64,000 nucleotides of DNA, from positions 483,815,900 through 483,879,899 of the forward strand of contig NC_081406.1 in NCBI RefSeq assembly GCF_030272615.1, written 5' to 3'. The notes beneath the pieces were generated by a model. It searched no databases and was not told the origin of the DNA. It saw only the letters and a list, made by a program, of their open reading frames with translations. Every line of letters begins with the position of its first letter. Within the stretch, counting starts at the first letter, position 1. The position numbers were made by a program, and so were the translations under genes. Below are positions 23,259-35,782 of this stretch, in pieces. Source of the stretch: Cryptomeria japonica. Its lineage: Eukaryota; Streptophyta; Pinopsida; Cupressales; Cupressaceae.

Positions 23259-24416
23259 TGTTACTACTTACTAAGATTGCCATTAGTCTTATGTTCAAAG
23301 TTATTCTATATATTCTAGTAGGTTACTTCTACCGAATCTTTCAGTCAGTAAGCATAGTGCAGTCGGTTATAGAAGAAAGTAGTCTCAAAGTGTAGTATAC
23401 ACCAAACACTCTACCAAGTAACACTCTATGTCTATCGAGTAGCAAGAATGATATACCAAGTGAACACACACCGAGTGAAATGTGTTAGCAAATTCACTGA
23501 ACCTAGACATATATGGGAAACGTGTTACAAAGATTGACGAACAAGTAACTGTTATCACATTGGAAATTGCACTTAAAGATTGTGTATGATTTTAAGGTCA
23601 TCTAACCAATGAAATATTTTGCATGGTTATTCATTCGAGAAATCATGTTTGTAAGATCGAAGCATGGACCAGATCACCGATATAAGAGATCTATTTATAC
23701 AACATGAATTCAGGATTAGATAGATGTGCAAGTATATATGTGCATGTGTGTGTGAAGCAAGACATATACAAAAAGGAAAATCATGAGATATCACAGAGTA
23801 TTATGACTGTTACAATTGACAGAGAAACACAGAGGTCACCGAGAAGGATTTCAGAGAACAGTCAAGGAACAGAGTAAACAAAAGGGTTTACCGAGTTAAT
23901 ATATGGATTACCAAGGTATGCTATAAGCAAGGTAATATCATTTTGAGCACATAGAATTTGCTATAACATTTCAGATGTAAAGTTGCAGATAATTTGTAAA
24001 GATTTGATTGTAATATTTTGAGTTGTAAGAAAAACCTCTAACAAGGTAAAAGACTCTAACTAAGTCTATAAAATGTAAAGCCTCTAACCAGGCGCAGCAT
24101 TTAGAATAAGTGTTGTAAAATCCTTTAGCAAGGTAGATCTAACAGATCTTGATACTCCTAACAGGGTAAGCTATCAGAAATAGCTAAACATGTAGCTCTA
24201 ACCGAGCAACCTTTATTATTGCAGTAGTGAAGTTGTGGGTGTCATCCCCACCGTAGTTTTTCTCTCTAACCAAGAGTTTCTGCGTAACCAAAATATATGT
24301 GTTATGGAGTGAATCATGTATGATTGTTATTTATTTGTTTTAGCATTATATTATGTTACTGCACTATTTAGTTTATGCTTAACAGTAAAGTTATTGTTGA
24401 AGAAAAGTTTTGAAGT
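23259..24416 (+). repeat. 3' LTR of pol-less element, 3' end truncated
   Basis: It matches 16370-17527 closely, then stops after TTTTGAAGT at 24416. The last 53 bp, present in the 5' LTR as 17528-17580, are absent and unrelated sequence follows. No TAAAG duplication is seen at the junction, so a deletion removed the LTR end and the target duplication. Confidence 0.85.
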
Positions 24417-27078
24417 CTTGGGACTCATTTTCTCCCACATATTTCTATCCACTTTTGAATGTCACATTCAAGATTTGAAAAATCTTTTCCCTACACATGC
24501 TTTTATTTGAAAATGAATGTTATTGAAATGTACCTCTTGGTGCCTATTATAGATAGAGGAAGAATGATGAATTCCTTAAAAGTAACTGAGTCACAATAAT
24601 AGTATAGCAATATTCCAATACATGTAAAATAAGGATTGATGCTTAGGACCATACAATATTGATTTGATCTTGTTCTATAATAATAGAGTTATCATATCAT
24701 AGTGAGGGTTAAGGGTTGGGCCAAAAGAGTAAAATTGAGTACCAATATTTATAACATCTATGTAATTTGTCATAAAACATTTGATATGCTCTTTTGCCTC
24801 TACATTTAAATATGCAATAGAAGAACTCAATTAGATATTGCACAAGTGCTCAAAGTCATGATATATTCAAAAATAAGCGATGGAGAAACACAAATCATAA
24901 TATTTCTATCATTTATTAAAATAAATCTAATATACAAATAAATTCACTTATATAAATAAAATCCAAAATTATCCTTTATATTTCTCAATATATGAATATA
25001 ATATAGAAACTCTAATTTAGATATAAATACATTTAAAAAATAAATAAAATTCCTTAATCAAAGCCTTCAACTTTGATAATATCTTGAAGTAAAAGTTAGA
25101 GAAGTCACCTTCAAGAAGGGCCATGAGATGATGTAACCCTGGACCACCAAATCCAATTAGAAAGTGGAACTAGCTTTCATGTTTAGTCCTTTTACAAAAG
25201 TGTATTCAAGTCATCATGATAAGGAGAATATTTGCTTTGATACTTGTAATCTCTATTGATTTTGATTATTATTGTCGTTATTTGGTGTTACTCCACTTTC
25301 TCATTAAAAAAACCTCCTTTAAAGCACAAAGTTTTAAACCAAGAAATAAACAAAACGTACATTTGAAAATGATTGCTCGAATATACAAGCAAGGAGTTAA
25401 AAAACTTCAAAGGATAAATGATAGTTTCTACCCACAAAGAAGAGAAATGAGTTACTTTTGGATATTTACCGATTATTTAAATACAAAATTTGTCCTTTGT
25501 ATGTGGCATGGCATTTTGTCCCATTCAAATTCTATTATTTAAATAGAATATTTGATAACATTAAAACAAAATGTCATTCATGTTCATTTTTGCCTCCCAC
25601 AACCCATTCGCTCTTGTCACATTCCAAATCATTACAAAAGAAAAGAAAAAAGGCCAAACATTACAAATCAGTATTTAATGGTCATGTCCCCCACAATTAA
25701 TGGGCCAATAAGAAATAAACTCTTCATTTTAATTAAAGTTTTATTTTTTGATATAATATTTCTTAAGCAAATTGCCTTCCCAAGAGGGCCTACTTCATTG
25801 GAAGAACATATTAATATGCTTGGTGATATCTTTTATAGAAATGATACCATTATTAAAGAACCTTCTTGCATTTTTGGATGTTCTATCATATTTTAAAGGA
25901 AAAATGTGTAGTATTATGGTTCCTTTAGTTTATATGTGCTCACTAATATACTATTTATAATCATGTATTTATCATTTTGAATGTTATTATTTCAATCAAA
26001 TATTGATCTAGTCTATTTTTTTTATTTTTTTTTAGCTCTCTTTGTTTTTAGATTAAATTGTATATGAAGTTTGTTTTATATATAGATTTATGTGTGGTCT
26101 TATCTCATCTTTTCAAATACTATTTTAATTGTTTCTTAACTAATAATTATAGAAATTAATTGTTATCTAACAATATATGCATTACAATAATTTGATTTGA
26201 TGATTTGCCAAAAAGAGTTTTGAGGCTTGTATTTTAACTAAAATGTCAAAACAATGATGGTTTGTCAAAAGGGTACAAACTTTATTTAGTTAGCTGAAAT
26301 GCCACATTCTCAATCCTTTACCCAACTATGAAAAAGTGCTAGGAGAATATCTAATTGCCGGTTAAAGCATGAAGCATTCCATTTTTTTCTATTGTTAAAG
26401 GAAAAATTTGTTTCATTAGATTGAATTAGTTGTATAAGGAGCTGTAATTGTAAATGTATTCATTTTGTTGTAGAGGGAAAAATAACATTTTTGTTGTTGG
26501 TAATGACTCCAGGTTATCACAAGTAGTTAACAAGGAAGTTTTTGTTAGATCTAAGTGTAATGAACCCAATCTGGTTCGTTAGTTGTATAAACTACAATTT
26601 TATCTTTTTAAAATATTATAAAAGAGTGCATCACATTAAGATGAATTTGCACATTCATTTTGTAATCATTGATAGTGATTGGAATACTACCTTACAACTC
26701 GATTAAATAAATACAATCCTCTTACTTTCTCATTCTTGAACATAGGATTACAATAATACAAAAATCATTTATATAGTTTCACGATTCAATTTTAGTACAA
26801 AATATGGATACATGTGTCATCATCACTTGACAAGAATATGATTACAAAATGATACATCAAGTAAAGAACCACATAGTCTCTTTGATAATCCAAGTCTTTG
26901 ACATTTGAATGCAAGAGGGAGAGCATCACTCAAGAGATTTTCCTCTGACCATAGACTAGTAGTGCCCCACACACCTTCCTTCTAGAAGTGACCCTACCCT
27001 TCATGAGGATAGTAGATCCAAGTAAAACCATGGTTATCAAGCCATTTGAGATCTAGTGTACTGTTATAATGCATATAA
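24417..27078. other. Unassigned AT-rich region
   Basis: About 2.7 kb without a recognisable gene or repeat family. The short ORFs (for example 25216-25542 and 25552-25896) have low-complexity, AT-driven translations with no recognised domain and no support for coding. TATAA at 27074-27078 is the left target duplication of the next solo LTR. Confidence 0.5.
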
Positions 27079-27984
27079 TGTAGGTCCTGGGGACAACTGA
27101 GAGGGGGGGGTGAATCAGTTGTCTAATAAATTCAAACCAAAATCTTATTAACCAACTTAATGCTTAGTACTGGTAAGACAGTTAAGTATGCCGGTAAACA
27201 GTGTTAACAGAAAATTGCTATACCGGTAAGAATTAATGCATGAAACATAAACATAAAGTCATCCACAACACATGACACAAATATTTGTATGTGGAAACCC
27301 TGTAAGGGGAAAAACCACGGTGGGAAACCTTACCCACAATCAGATGATACTATTGTACAGATAGTAAGTGTACAAAGAGGGGTCTGCACATGCATAAAGG
27401 CCAACAGCCTAGAGCTCACTGCTCAATCACAGATGGGAGTCACACTGACTACAGTTGGATGGTTAAATCCAATGAGAATGTACTCCACAAAATAGCATCT
27501 TCATATGTTGGATTCAGTACCGGTGTAATGCTGATATGCTTCTACAAAAACCTAGCTTCACCTTCAAATGATGTCTTCGTGTATATCTCTGCTTGATCTT
27601 GCATATATCCTTCCTTAAATCTTTTTCGCATTCCACACTTGATCTTACAAATAAGATCTTACATTTATACCATACCCTAAGACCAATTTTAGTAGGTCGG
27701 CTCTACAAGATATTACAATAAAAACATTTTACAAATAATAAAATATACGATGCAATAACCGATTGAACATGTCGGCTTAATGTGTTTACAACAATAATAA
27801 ATCATCTCCATAGCATGCCATGCTGATTTGGAAAAGACAAACCTGCCAGTGTAACCCTAGATAACCTGGACCTATTTGCCAGTAAAAGCAAATATGCAAA
27901 TAAGAATATGTCAATGATTATTACTTCAAAGAAAAGTGTCCACATGATGTCTTCGATATTACCAAGTGTCTTCCATGTCAATGT

Positions 27985-30900
27985 TGTAATGCCCCTACCC
28001 TAGTCAAACTTGTAAAACCCGTTTGACCTTGATTGACTTCCTATGTGGCATTCTTGAATGGTAGGTTAACCGTGATGCAATGTGTAGTTTAGATGATATA
28101 AATAATCGTGCATACCTATTATTGTGCTTTGGCATCGATTCTTGTGTAAATGTAATTGGTTCCTAACTCTTGTGATAAATCTCGAGCTAACGCCTTCATT
28201 TAAATATGTATATGTATATGTATGCTTGCATGAATTCATGGGTGCAGGAGATTGCAGGTACAACACCACCTAGGGCGAGGTTCATCTCCTTTGGGAATTG
28301 CAGGGTTGAGTATACCTCCTCCACCTTCAGAATTCGGAATTGGGGATCATAAAACTCTCGTCTTGCCTTAGCCATGGTTAGGTGAGCATCGTGTGTGGTT
28401 CATGGGGCTTTCTTTTCGTTGGGTTGTGTGTTGTGTGGTTTGGTGGACTTCCTCAATTTGCGTGCCTAGCGCAGGGTAAGTGGAGTTTGTTGTCCCAAAT
28501 ATTCAATTCAATTTAATGTGTGGATGTGCGCATTTGTAATTTAGAAATTTAAAATAGGTAGTTTTCTTTTATACGATTAATCGTTAATTTAAAGAGATTG
28601 CTTTAATTATTATTGTAGCAAGCTTAAGGTATTTAACTTGGATTAGTGTGCTCATTTACGTGTTTGTAGTTGAGAAATTAGAATACATAAGACTCTTGCA
28701 TTAGATTAGTCATTATTTAAAAAGGTCGCTTTATTATGTTATAGCGAGTCAATTTAATAGTTAAATTTAATAATAACGAATTTTATGAGCTATGCGTTTT
28801 AGAAAGGAAAGATTTAAAGTCATTTGAGAAATAGAAATAAATTAATCATTTTCGCATGTTGGAAGAGAAAGGGTAAATTTTATTATTTAAAAGGAAATTA
28901 TTCTTTTTACTTGCAAATTGATATAGTATAAAGGATTGATTTTTGAGATTTAAATTAATTTAAATATTTCACCCTTGTTAACAGTTCAAAATATAAATGT
29001 AGGCCTAAATTGATATTGAGAGATTAAAATTAGAATTAAATAAGAAATAGAAGCATGTTAATTTTAATTAGAATAAAACAAGTTAGATTTATTGAGCAGT
29101 GGAAAATAATGGTTTCCATTTTCATGTTTCTTTTATTTTCAAAAAAAAAATGCCTAAATTCGAAATTGAAAATTAGGGCAAAAATAGGGTTTCTCATTTA
29201 ACCTAGTTTTGAAATGTTTTTTGGGGGTTCTTTTTTCTTGAGAGCTTTTTTTTGGAAAAAATGGGGGATTTGCTTGGAGTTGCAGGTGGAGCTCTTCGTC
29301 AAAAATCTCTTCCCGGAATGCGTTTGGAGGTAGGATTCCAATCTACCCTTTTGTTTAATGTTATGCTCTCCATGAAATGCTAGAAAAATAGAAAGGAATG
29401 CTACCCATGAGTGTTCTTAAGATTTAGTTTTCAGTTTTGTTGAAGGCTTGGTTGTTCTTGGTTTAAGATTGACCATGGTTTCTTGGGCTTTTTGGAAAGA
29501 AGAAAAAAAAAAAATCTTCCTCAAATCTATTGCTTAAATAATCTGGAAAATATTTGTGGCTGTGGAAAAATAGGGGTATGAGGATTTATGTGAGTTAGTT
29601 ATTTCATTTTGTGTTTACTTTTAAAAAAAAAAAAAAAAAAGTAAAATTTGGTTTGGGACGAAACTAGACTGAGTAGAAAAAAAATTTATACCAAAAAAAA
29701 CAAAAAAACAAAAAAGAAATATATTTTTGGGGGTTAGGGTTTGGCGGGCGGAGGAGCCGAAGCTCGGCTCGCACCGCCGCCCCCTCCCCCATTTCTCCCC
29801 CACGCCGTGGCCCGCAGGGAATCCCCTACGTCCACAGCAGCCGCATGGAACCCTGCGTTCACTGTGGCCGCAGGGTAAAACCTGCGACCACAGTGGCCGC
29901 AAGGAAGCCCTGCGTGCACTATGGCCGCAGGGAAACCCTATGCCACAGCAGGGCCGCGCGGGAGCTGCGGACTTTCGCCACTTCCGTGTTGGAAGGTGGG
30001 GCCCACAGTGTCCCTTCCTTTTATTAATTATTTTTAAGTTTTTAGTTTATTTTAGTTTTAAACTTTTTTTTATTATTTAAAAAAAAATAAAAAAAAATAA
30101 TATAATACAAGAAAATATACCTTGGGTAATATTTTGTATTATAAAAAAAAAAAAATGAGTTGAGATTTTTATTTTAGTAAATAATGTGTTTTTTTAAAAA
30201 AAATTTAAAAAAAAAAAAAAAAAAAAGCATAAATGTATATATTATTATCTACATATATAAATTTTTGGGCTTTAATATAGCATTGACTTTCATTGTATTT
30301 TTAAATCGAATGATAATTGATTATATGAAAATGAGTAGATTGAATGGGGGTAATGGTCTTTAATTTTTAAATGTATGCAATAGAGGCTTAATTTAGCTCG
30401 GAAACGATTTTTCCATTTCTCCATTCACTCTTAATGTATTTTGCTCTTGTAGTAAGAGGGTTGTTTTTGTATCGTTAACAAGGGGTCAGACTATTGTTGT
30501 GAAACTAACTTGTCATTAGTGTTTATCTAAGATTTAATTAATCTGTCTAGGTGCTTAAGTCAACTTGGGAAGATGTTGTAATTGCCCGTTAACGCTAGAG
30601 TACGGCCTATTACTTTGGAAATCGATGCGTCTGTTATAGTAGCACGTCTTGCTAGGTTTGTGTTTGGACCCTGTCATCTGGTTATTTGTGTTGGTCATAG
30701 CCGATTACATCCCTAGTCAGAGTATCATCAGTCATTTGAACTTGTAATTGCCTTGATGTGTTCAGTTGGATCCGCTTCAAAAGGGATCATTATGTAAATT
30801 CCGACCGAGGTGTCTGTTGTATATTGATTGTATTCGCCTAAGTGGCAAAGATGTAAAAGACTTATAAATTATGTATTCCTAACGATATAATACCAAAGGG

Positions 30901-32419
30901 GTCTTGCAGTTGAGCAGACACGGAGATGTAGCCCTTTAGGGGTGAACTCCGAGATCATATCTGTGTTATGCGATGTTTTAGTTTCCTTTGTTTCATGCGT
31001 TAAGATATCATGTATGGTTGCTATTCATAAGTGTGCAATGGGAAATTAACGAATTTAAATCTAAGTGCATAAAATTATTCATCTTGACAATGTAGAAATC
31101 AGGTTCATGGAAGACTGTAATTAAGATTATGGAAAAAGGATTTTGATAATATGAATTAAAAGTTGTAATAGTGGAAAGAATCTTGCTAGATTACATCATT
31201 GGATTAACTTGTTATTAAGCATGTAAATTGAACAAATGAGTATGGGAAACAAAGTTAGAATTAATGTTATAATTTCTAAGTTGAAATCTAAAGGATGAAC
31301 ATCATATAGGTAATTACTTTTATCTTCTTAAATGGGTAACGCCTTGTTAATTATGTTTCACTGCATTGGATGAATTTGTTTAGTTATTTCACGTTTTAAT
31401 CTTAACAATAATCCTTACCAAAATTAACTTGATAATTGGGTGAACTCAACTATTGATCCATCATTATAACCCTAATAAAAGAATCTCTTATGGTCGCTAA
31501 AAATGAACTAAAATGGGAAGTAATTGTATAGTTGTTTATAACTAAATCTTAGTAAATGTACCTTTTCATATTAACTTCATTTAACCAAAAAGAGTGATAT
31601 GCAATAAGATAATTGTATTTTAATCCTAATGGAAGAACGTCACTATGAACTTATATTCTAATCTTGAAATGATGAATATCAACTTGCTAACTATATTTTA
31701 ATTTAAAGGATGCTCTCATGTGTCCTAATACATTTTCACCTTAATGAATTTAGCCATCTATTAGCATTATTAAAACTTCAATGAATTCTATGGCTACTCA
31801 CATTTTGTCTTTCATAAAAGAACTACAACTTATTAGTTGGCTATGCATGAAACCAAATGAAGGGACCTCACTCTATTAATTGTAGTTTAATCCTTAATGA
31901 ATGTATCTCATCTTATTAACCATACTTTTAATATTTAAGAAAAACATCAAATGTGGGTGGTTATCTTAAAACCCAAATGAATGAACTTTGTTATAGTTAT
32001 CACATTGAACCTTAAGGCAGGCCTCTTAAATTAAATAGGTGTTAATGTGCATTGAGTAAATAACCTCACAATGGCTCCTAACCACCCAAAGTAAATGAAC
32101 ACTTCCTAAAAAAATAAGAGGTCAAATCATTGAACATATGTATAATCAAGTCTTATGCATTATCTCATAATTAAGTTACCCAGCTTATTGGATCAATTGA
32201 CGCGTGTTGAGTTGGGAGTAAGGTTATGTAATCGCGTTGGGAAACTCCTTAGGATCGCTAGCCTTCCGCTGTGTTATCTAGTTAGAGATAACTTCAAACT
32301 ATCTTAATGTTGTAACTTTTCATTAATGCTCTTAATTATTATTTTTAAAAAAAAATATTTACACTCTATTTGAGTGTTTTTAACTTAAACCCTTAGGGGT
32401 TTCCTGGCGGGGCATTACA
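27985..32419 (+). mobile_element. 4.4-kb solo LTR with GC-rich core
   Basis: It has inverted ends TGTAATGCCCC...GGGGCATTACA, typical of plant LTRs. It is flanked by AATGT (27980-27984) and AATGC (32420-32424), a 5-bp duplication with one change. It lies inside the copia solo LTR. It has no gag or pol. It contains a GC-rich block (about 29740-30000), several A/T homopolymers (29625-29640, 30060-30230) and long AT-rich stretches. The orientation is set only by the convention TG at the left. A non-autonomous element without its own LTR pair is an alternative. Confidence 0.7.
29740..30005 (+). repeat. GC-rich block with 27-29 bp minisatellite
   Basis: An abrupt GC-rich, CpG-rich island in AT-rich surroundings. 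Between 29813 and 29954 about five tandem units of 27-29 bp repeat a plan beginning CGCAGGGAA, then CCCTGCG, then CACAGTGGC. The units contain short inverted halves (GCAGG/CCTGC), so the RNA could fold. Open frames on both strands here are compositional and not taken as genes. Confidence 0.75.
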
Positions 32420-32583
32420 AATGCAGGTACCGGTGAACATTATATCCTGTCGGTTAACCATATACTGGTGACTGTTTTGAATAGTTTACTGATTGCCGGT
32501 GAATGTTTTTGGATCTCCAAAGTAGGTGTATTTAGCAGGTGTTGACATCAATGACAAAACCATACCAAAATACCAACATATAA

Positions 32584-33207
32584 TCTATCAAGGAATGCTC
32601 TAGATACCCTCTAGTCATGCAAGATATATCTTATTAAAAATGTAGCCTTAGACATAGTGAACACAAAAATGCAAGTAGGATTTTTACATTACTTTGGCTA
32701 AAGTTTTCATATAGAATACACATAAAAATTATGTAATTGTATGTTCACATATACCTCTATCTTAAAATAAATATCGACAAAATATTCTCCATATTGAAAT
32801 TCATACTAATAATAGATATAAAGTTCTTTTAAAAGTTTCTTTCATTCATAAATAACCATTAAATCTTAAATACTTTTCCAATTTTCTTCATTAAAAAATA
32901 ATTATAACTTCATTTAAAAATCATTTATGTGCGACCAAAAGGGTGTGATTGGTGAGAGCAGCAAAAAGAAGCCAAGAAATTGATAATCTCACCACCTCAA
33001 AATGGAGATTGTGTTTGATGAGGACTAGTGTGCAACCCTGATCGCATCTAAGATGCCTAAAGTAATCAAGGCTAAGGTAAGGATGCACCCATAAGACTAT
33101 ATAGTCCAAACAGTCGAAATTGGCATGTATTCAACCCACCCACAAGATAGAATTGAATTTATAAAGGAAACACAAAAGGTGGTCACCTTTGACTACCTAA
33201 AGTTGAG
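32584..33207 (+). pseudogene. Unassigned DNA with possible decayed coding fragment
   Basis: The first 400 bp are AT-rich with nothing recognised. From 33002 a frame with a few stops reads MEIVFDED, then IASKMPKVIKAKVRMHP, then QDRIEFIKETQKVVTFDYLK. If the 30-kb insertion (33208-63337, TSD TTGAG) is removed, the frame continues at 63338 into a Lys/Glu-rich helix. It may be a decayed gene or element fragment that served as the insertion target. Not identified. Confidence 0.35.
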
Positions 33208-33979
33208 TGTAATGCTTTCCATGAATCCTAGAGAAACTAACACATAATCTAGGAAAAGTAGAGATGTTTTTTTTTTTACTTTAAAATATAACAACACGTT
33301 ACACTGCACTAACTCCATAATTACATAATGAATTACATATATAGTTTGAACATATCAAATAAAGTGCACAAACGGAAATAACCATATTAACAGATAACAT
33401 TCTTAACTTCATTACATTCTTCCAATCTTTCTATTTCCAATTTCCCTATGGTATCATAACGTCATTACTGAATCACAAATAGGATATACACAACATCCAT
33501 AATTGATCAACGTCAATATAAAATGTATATCCATATCTCTATATCAACAATACATAAATCATCATTACATTACATGTATAGGTTTCCTTGTTATGAATAT
33601 ACATCATTTGCTGCAAATAGGTAATCATGAAGTACAGTTGCTCCATAGTACAAAATTTGGAGAAATAGAAATATCCAATAGGCTCATGAACATCCAATGC
33701 AAAGAAAATATCCCAATTAAAGAAAAGGAATCAACTACTCAACCATGTGGAACCAAATGGAACCACCCCCCATGCCCAGAGAATGATATAAGGTCCCACA
33801 CACACTAAACTTAGACTGACACCTAACTCCCAAAGAACACAATAAAATAACATAACGAATATTTGTCAACACAATACATAGGCTCAAATAAAACAACGAC
33901 AAATGCTAGAGACTTCCATGAAACAAGGCTAAGACTAAGGACACATATGTAGGGAAAGTGTCATCACATGCTGTCATCT

Positions 33980-34320
33980 AGATCTACAAGCATCCTTACA
34001 AGGAACCTCTTGATAGTTTAGGCTTCCTAGCATCCTTACAAGGAACCTCTTGGTAGGTGACACCCATGTGGAACCAACTCAACATCTCATAACAACAAGG
34101 GAATATAGTCATGCCATCAAGGCCTTCCCAATCTCATCCTGAGCCTGTACTAGCACTCTAGGCCATGAGTGGGGCACCAAAACATATTATTATCTTATTA
34201 ATATGAAAACTACCCAGCCCCTAAATAAATTAATTAAGGTTATCACTTATTTACAAATAACTTCCAAGAGGTCTCCTAGCGGTCCTCTAAGCATCCTTAT
34301 AGGGAACCTCTTGGTAGTGA
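33980..34320 (-). repeat. Short repeats in solo LTR
   Basis: The phrase AGCATCCTTACAAGGAACC followed by TCTTG occurs at about 33988 and 34029. It recurs with changes near 34288 (GCATCCTTATAGGGAACCTC). This is an internal repeat of the LTR, of unknown role. Confidence 0.6.
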
Positions 34321-35782
34321 CCCCGACACTTAATGGAAGCCACTTCCCCTACTATGCTCCTATGATCTAGGGATAAAATGAAAATCAATAACCTCCAATA
34401 TATCACATAAATGTCATGATATTCAAAATAAAATGTTCCCATAGCACAATCTGAACCATTACAATAAATCTAATCCACAATCATAATTTCATTTGAATAC
34501 AACTTATGCATTATCATAAAATATCACAAATTCCATCCAAAAGACCAAATAATCAATTCTAGAAAATCATTACAGAAACCTCAAGCCCAAAATCAAGTCT
34601 TCGGTCTAACTCAAACTAACAAAAATAAACCAAAATTTCCAAAATAATCCAAAAAATCCCAAAAAGATGAAAAATAACAAAAATACCAAATTCGTGCATT
34701 ATTTCATTTGTTCAATGCTTTCACAAAACTGTTTAGCACATATGAAATACTTATTAGTGCCTTTACTACACAGTGTACCACTTATACAAGGTAAAGCAAT
34801 GCCTTCACTACCTAGTTCAATGCATTCATCACGCACTATAGTGCATGCACAAAATAAAATAGCGCATACAAAAATTACTTTAGCGCATATACAAAATACA
34901 AAAATTACGATGCAGATAATTATCAAAATCAAAATCCAACACTCAGAAACCCAAATCAAATATTCAGGCTTAACTCAAATGACACAAAAAGACATATAAT
35001 CTCAACATAGGACAAATAATCAATCTTGAATCATGGGAAAACTCTTGACAAAGTCCAAAACAACCAGACTCACAATATGAGAGTAATCAATTTTGTGTAA
35101 AGAAGATACCGATCCAACAATGGGAATACACAATTATATCTCTTGCATAACTATGGGGAAACCAATAGACAATATTAAATCACAAAGAATAAAACTTTCA
35201 AAAGATTACATACAAAAATAAATCTCAACAATATTTTGAAGATTTCCATGTATAAGACAATCTTTCCATTGTTGAAAATAAAAGATATAAAATAAAATTC
35301 AGGTAATAGAAATCTCCAACCTAGAATTAGAAGAAATGTCTAAAAACCGAGAGAAGAATTGAAGTGCAAATCCACAATCTAGAAATTGCCAAAGTAAATC
35401 GACAACCACAATGAAGTCTCCCAATATGCAACTCACAATGAACAATTCCATAGAAAATCTCTTCGAAATCCAAAAGAAATTCTCCTCCCAAATTCACTAA
35501 AAAATCTTCAAAGCAACAATAGTGCCAAAAACCTCATCCAAACTTTCACACACACCTTCTAAAAAATTCAGCCAATGTAAATAATAATACAAAAGCTCCC
35601 CTTAAAATTTCTCAAAAAGCCCTAAATAAAAATTAAAGAAAAAGTCCTAAAAATAGTAATCTTGCATGCATAAAAAATTAATTAGAAATTCAATGCAAAG
35701 ATAAGGCTCACTCCAGTTCCATCGTAAAAAATAATTAAAAATAATAATTACTAAATAAAGCACCTAATAAAAATATAGGACT

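Larger units (their letters stand above)
16370..24416 (+). mobile_element. Pol-less copia-like LTR element with two large ORFs
   Basis: An 8.05-kb element: 5' LTR 16370-17580, tRNA-Met PBS 17583-17594, Gag-like ORF1 17643-18995, spacer, ORF2 19562-22954, PPT 23244-23258, 3' LTR 23259-24416 (last 53 bp missing). No protease, integrase, RT or RNase H motif is visible between the LTRs, so it cannot move alone. Its LTR plan, PBS and PPT closely resemble the copia elements in this window. It may be a non-autonomous partner of that group, or a copia/SIRE-like element that lost pol but kept gag and an env-position ORF. Both ORFs keep one frame over more than a kilobase, with only stop-codon damage. 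Confidence 0.85.
27079..32578 (-). mobile_element. Copia solo LTR, interrupted
   Basis: On the minus strand it starts TGTTGGTATTTTGG (at 32578) and ends GGACCTACA (at 27079). It contains the copia LTR hallmark CTGATTCACCCCCCCCTCTC near its end (27098-27117). It is flanked by TATAA at 27074-27078 and 32579-32583, an exact 5-bp duplication. Without the inner insert (27985-32419) it is about 1.06 kb, the size of the other copia LTRs here. No PBS or coding sequence adjoins it, so it is a solo LTR left by recombination. Confidence 0.85.

Noticed and set aside
25216-25896. ORFs of 108 and 114 aa in the unassigned region
   Set aside because: AT-driven, low-complexity translations without recognisable domains or good start context; expected by chance in 2.7 kb.
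29727-30080. Open frames on both strands in the GC-rich block (117 and 93 aa)
   Set aside because: They result from GC-rich minisatellite units lacking stop codons; there are overlapping frames on both strands and no domain, so no coding support.
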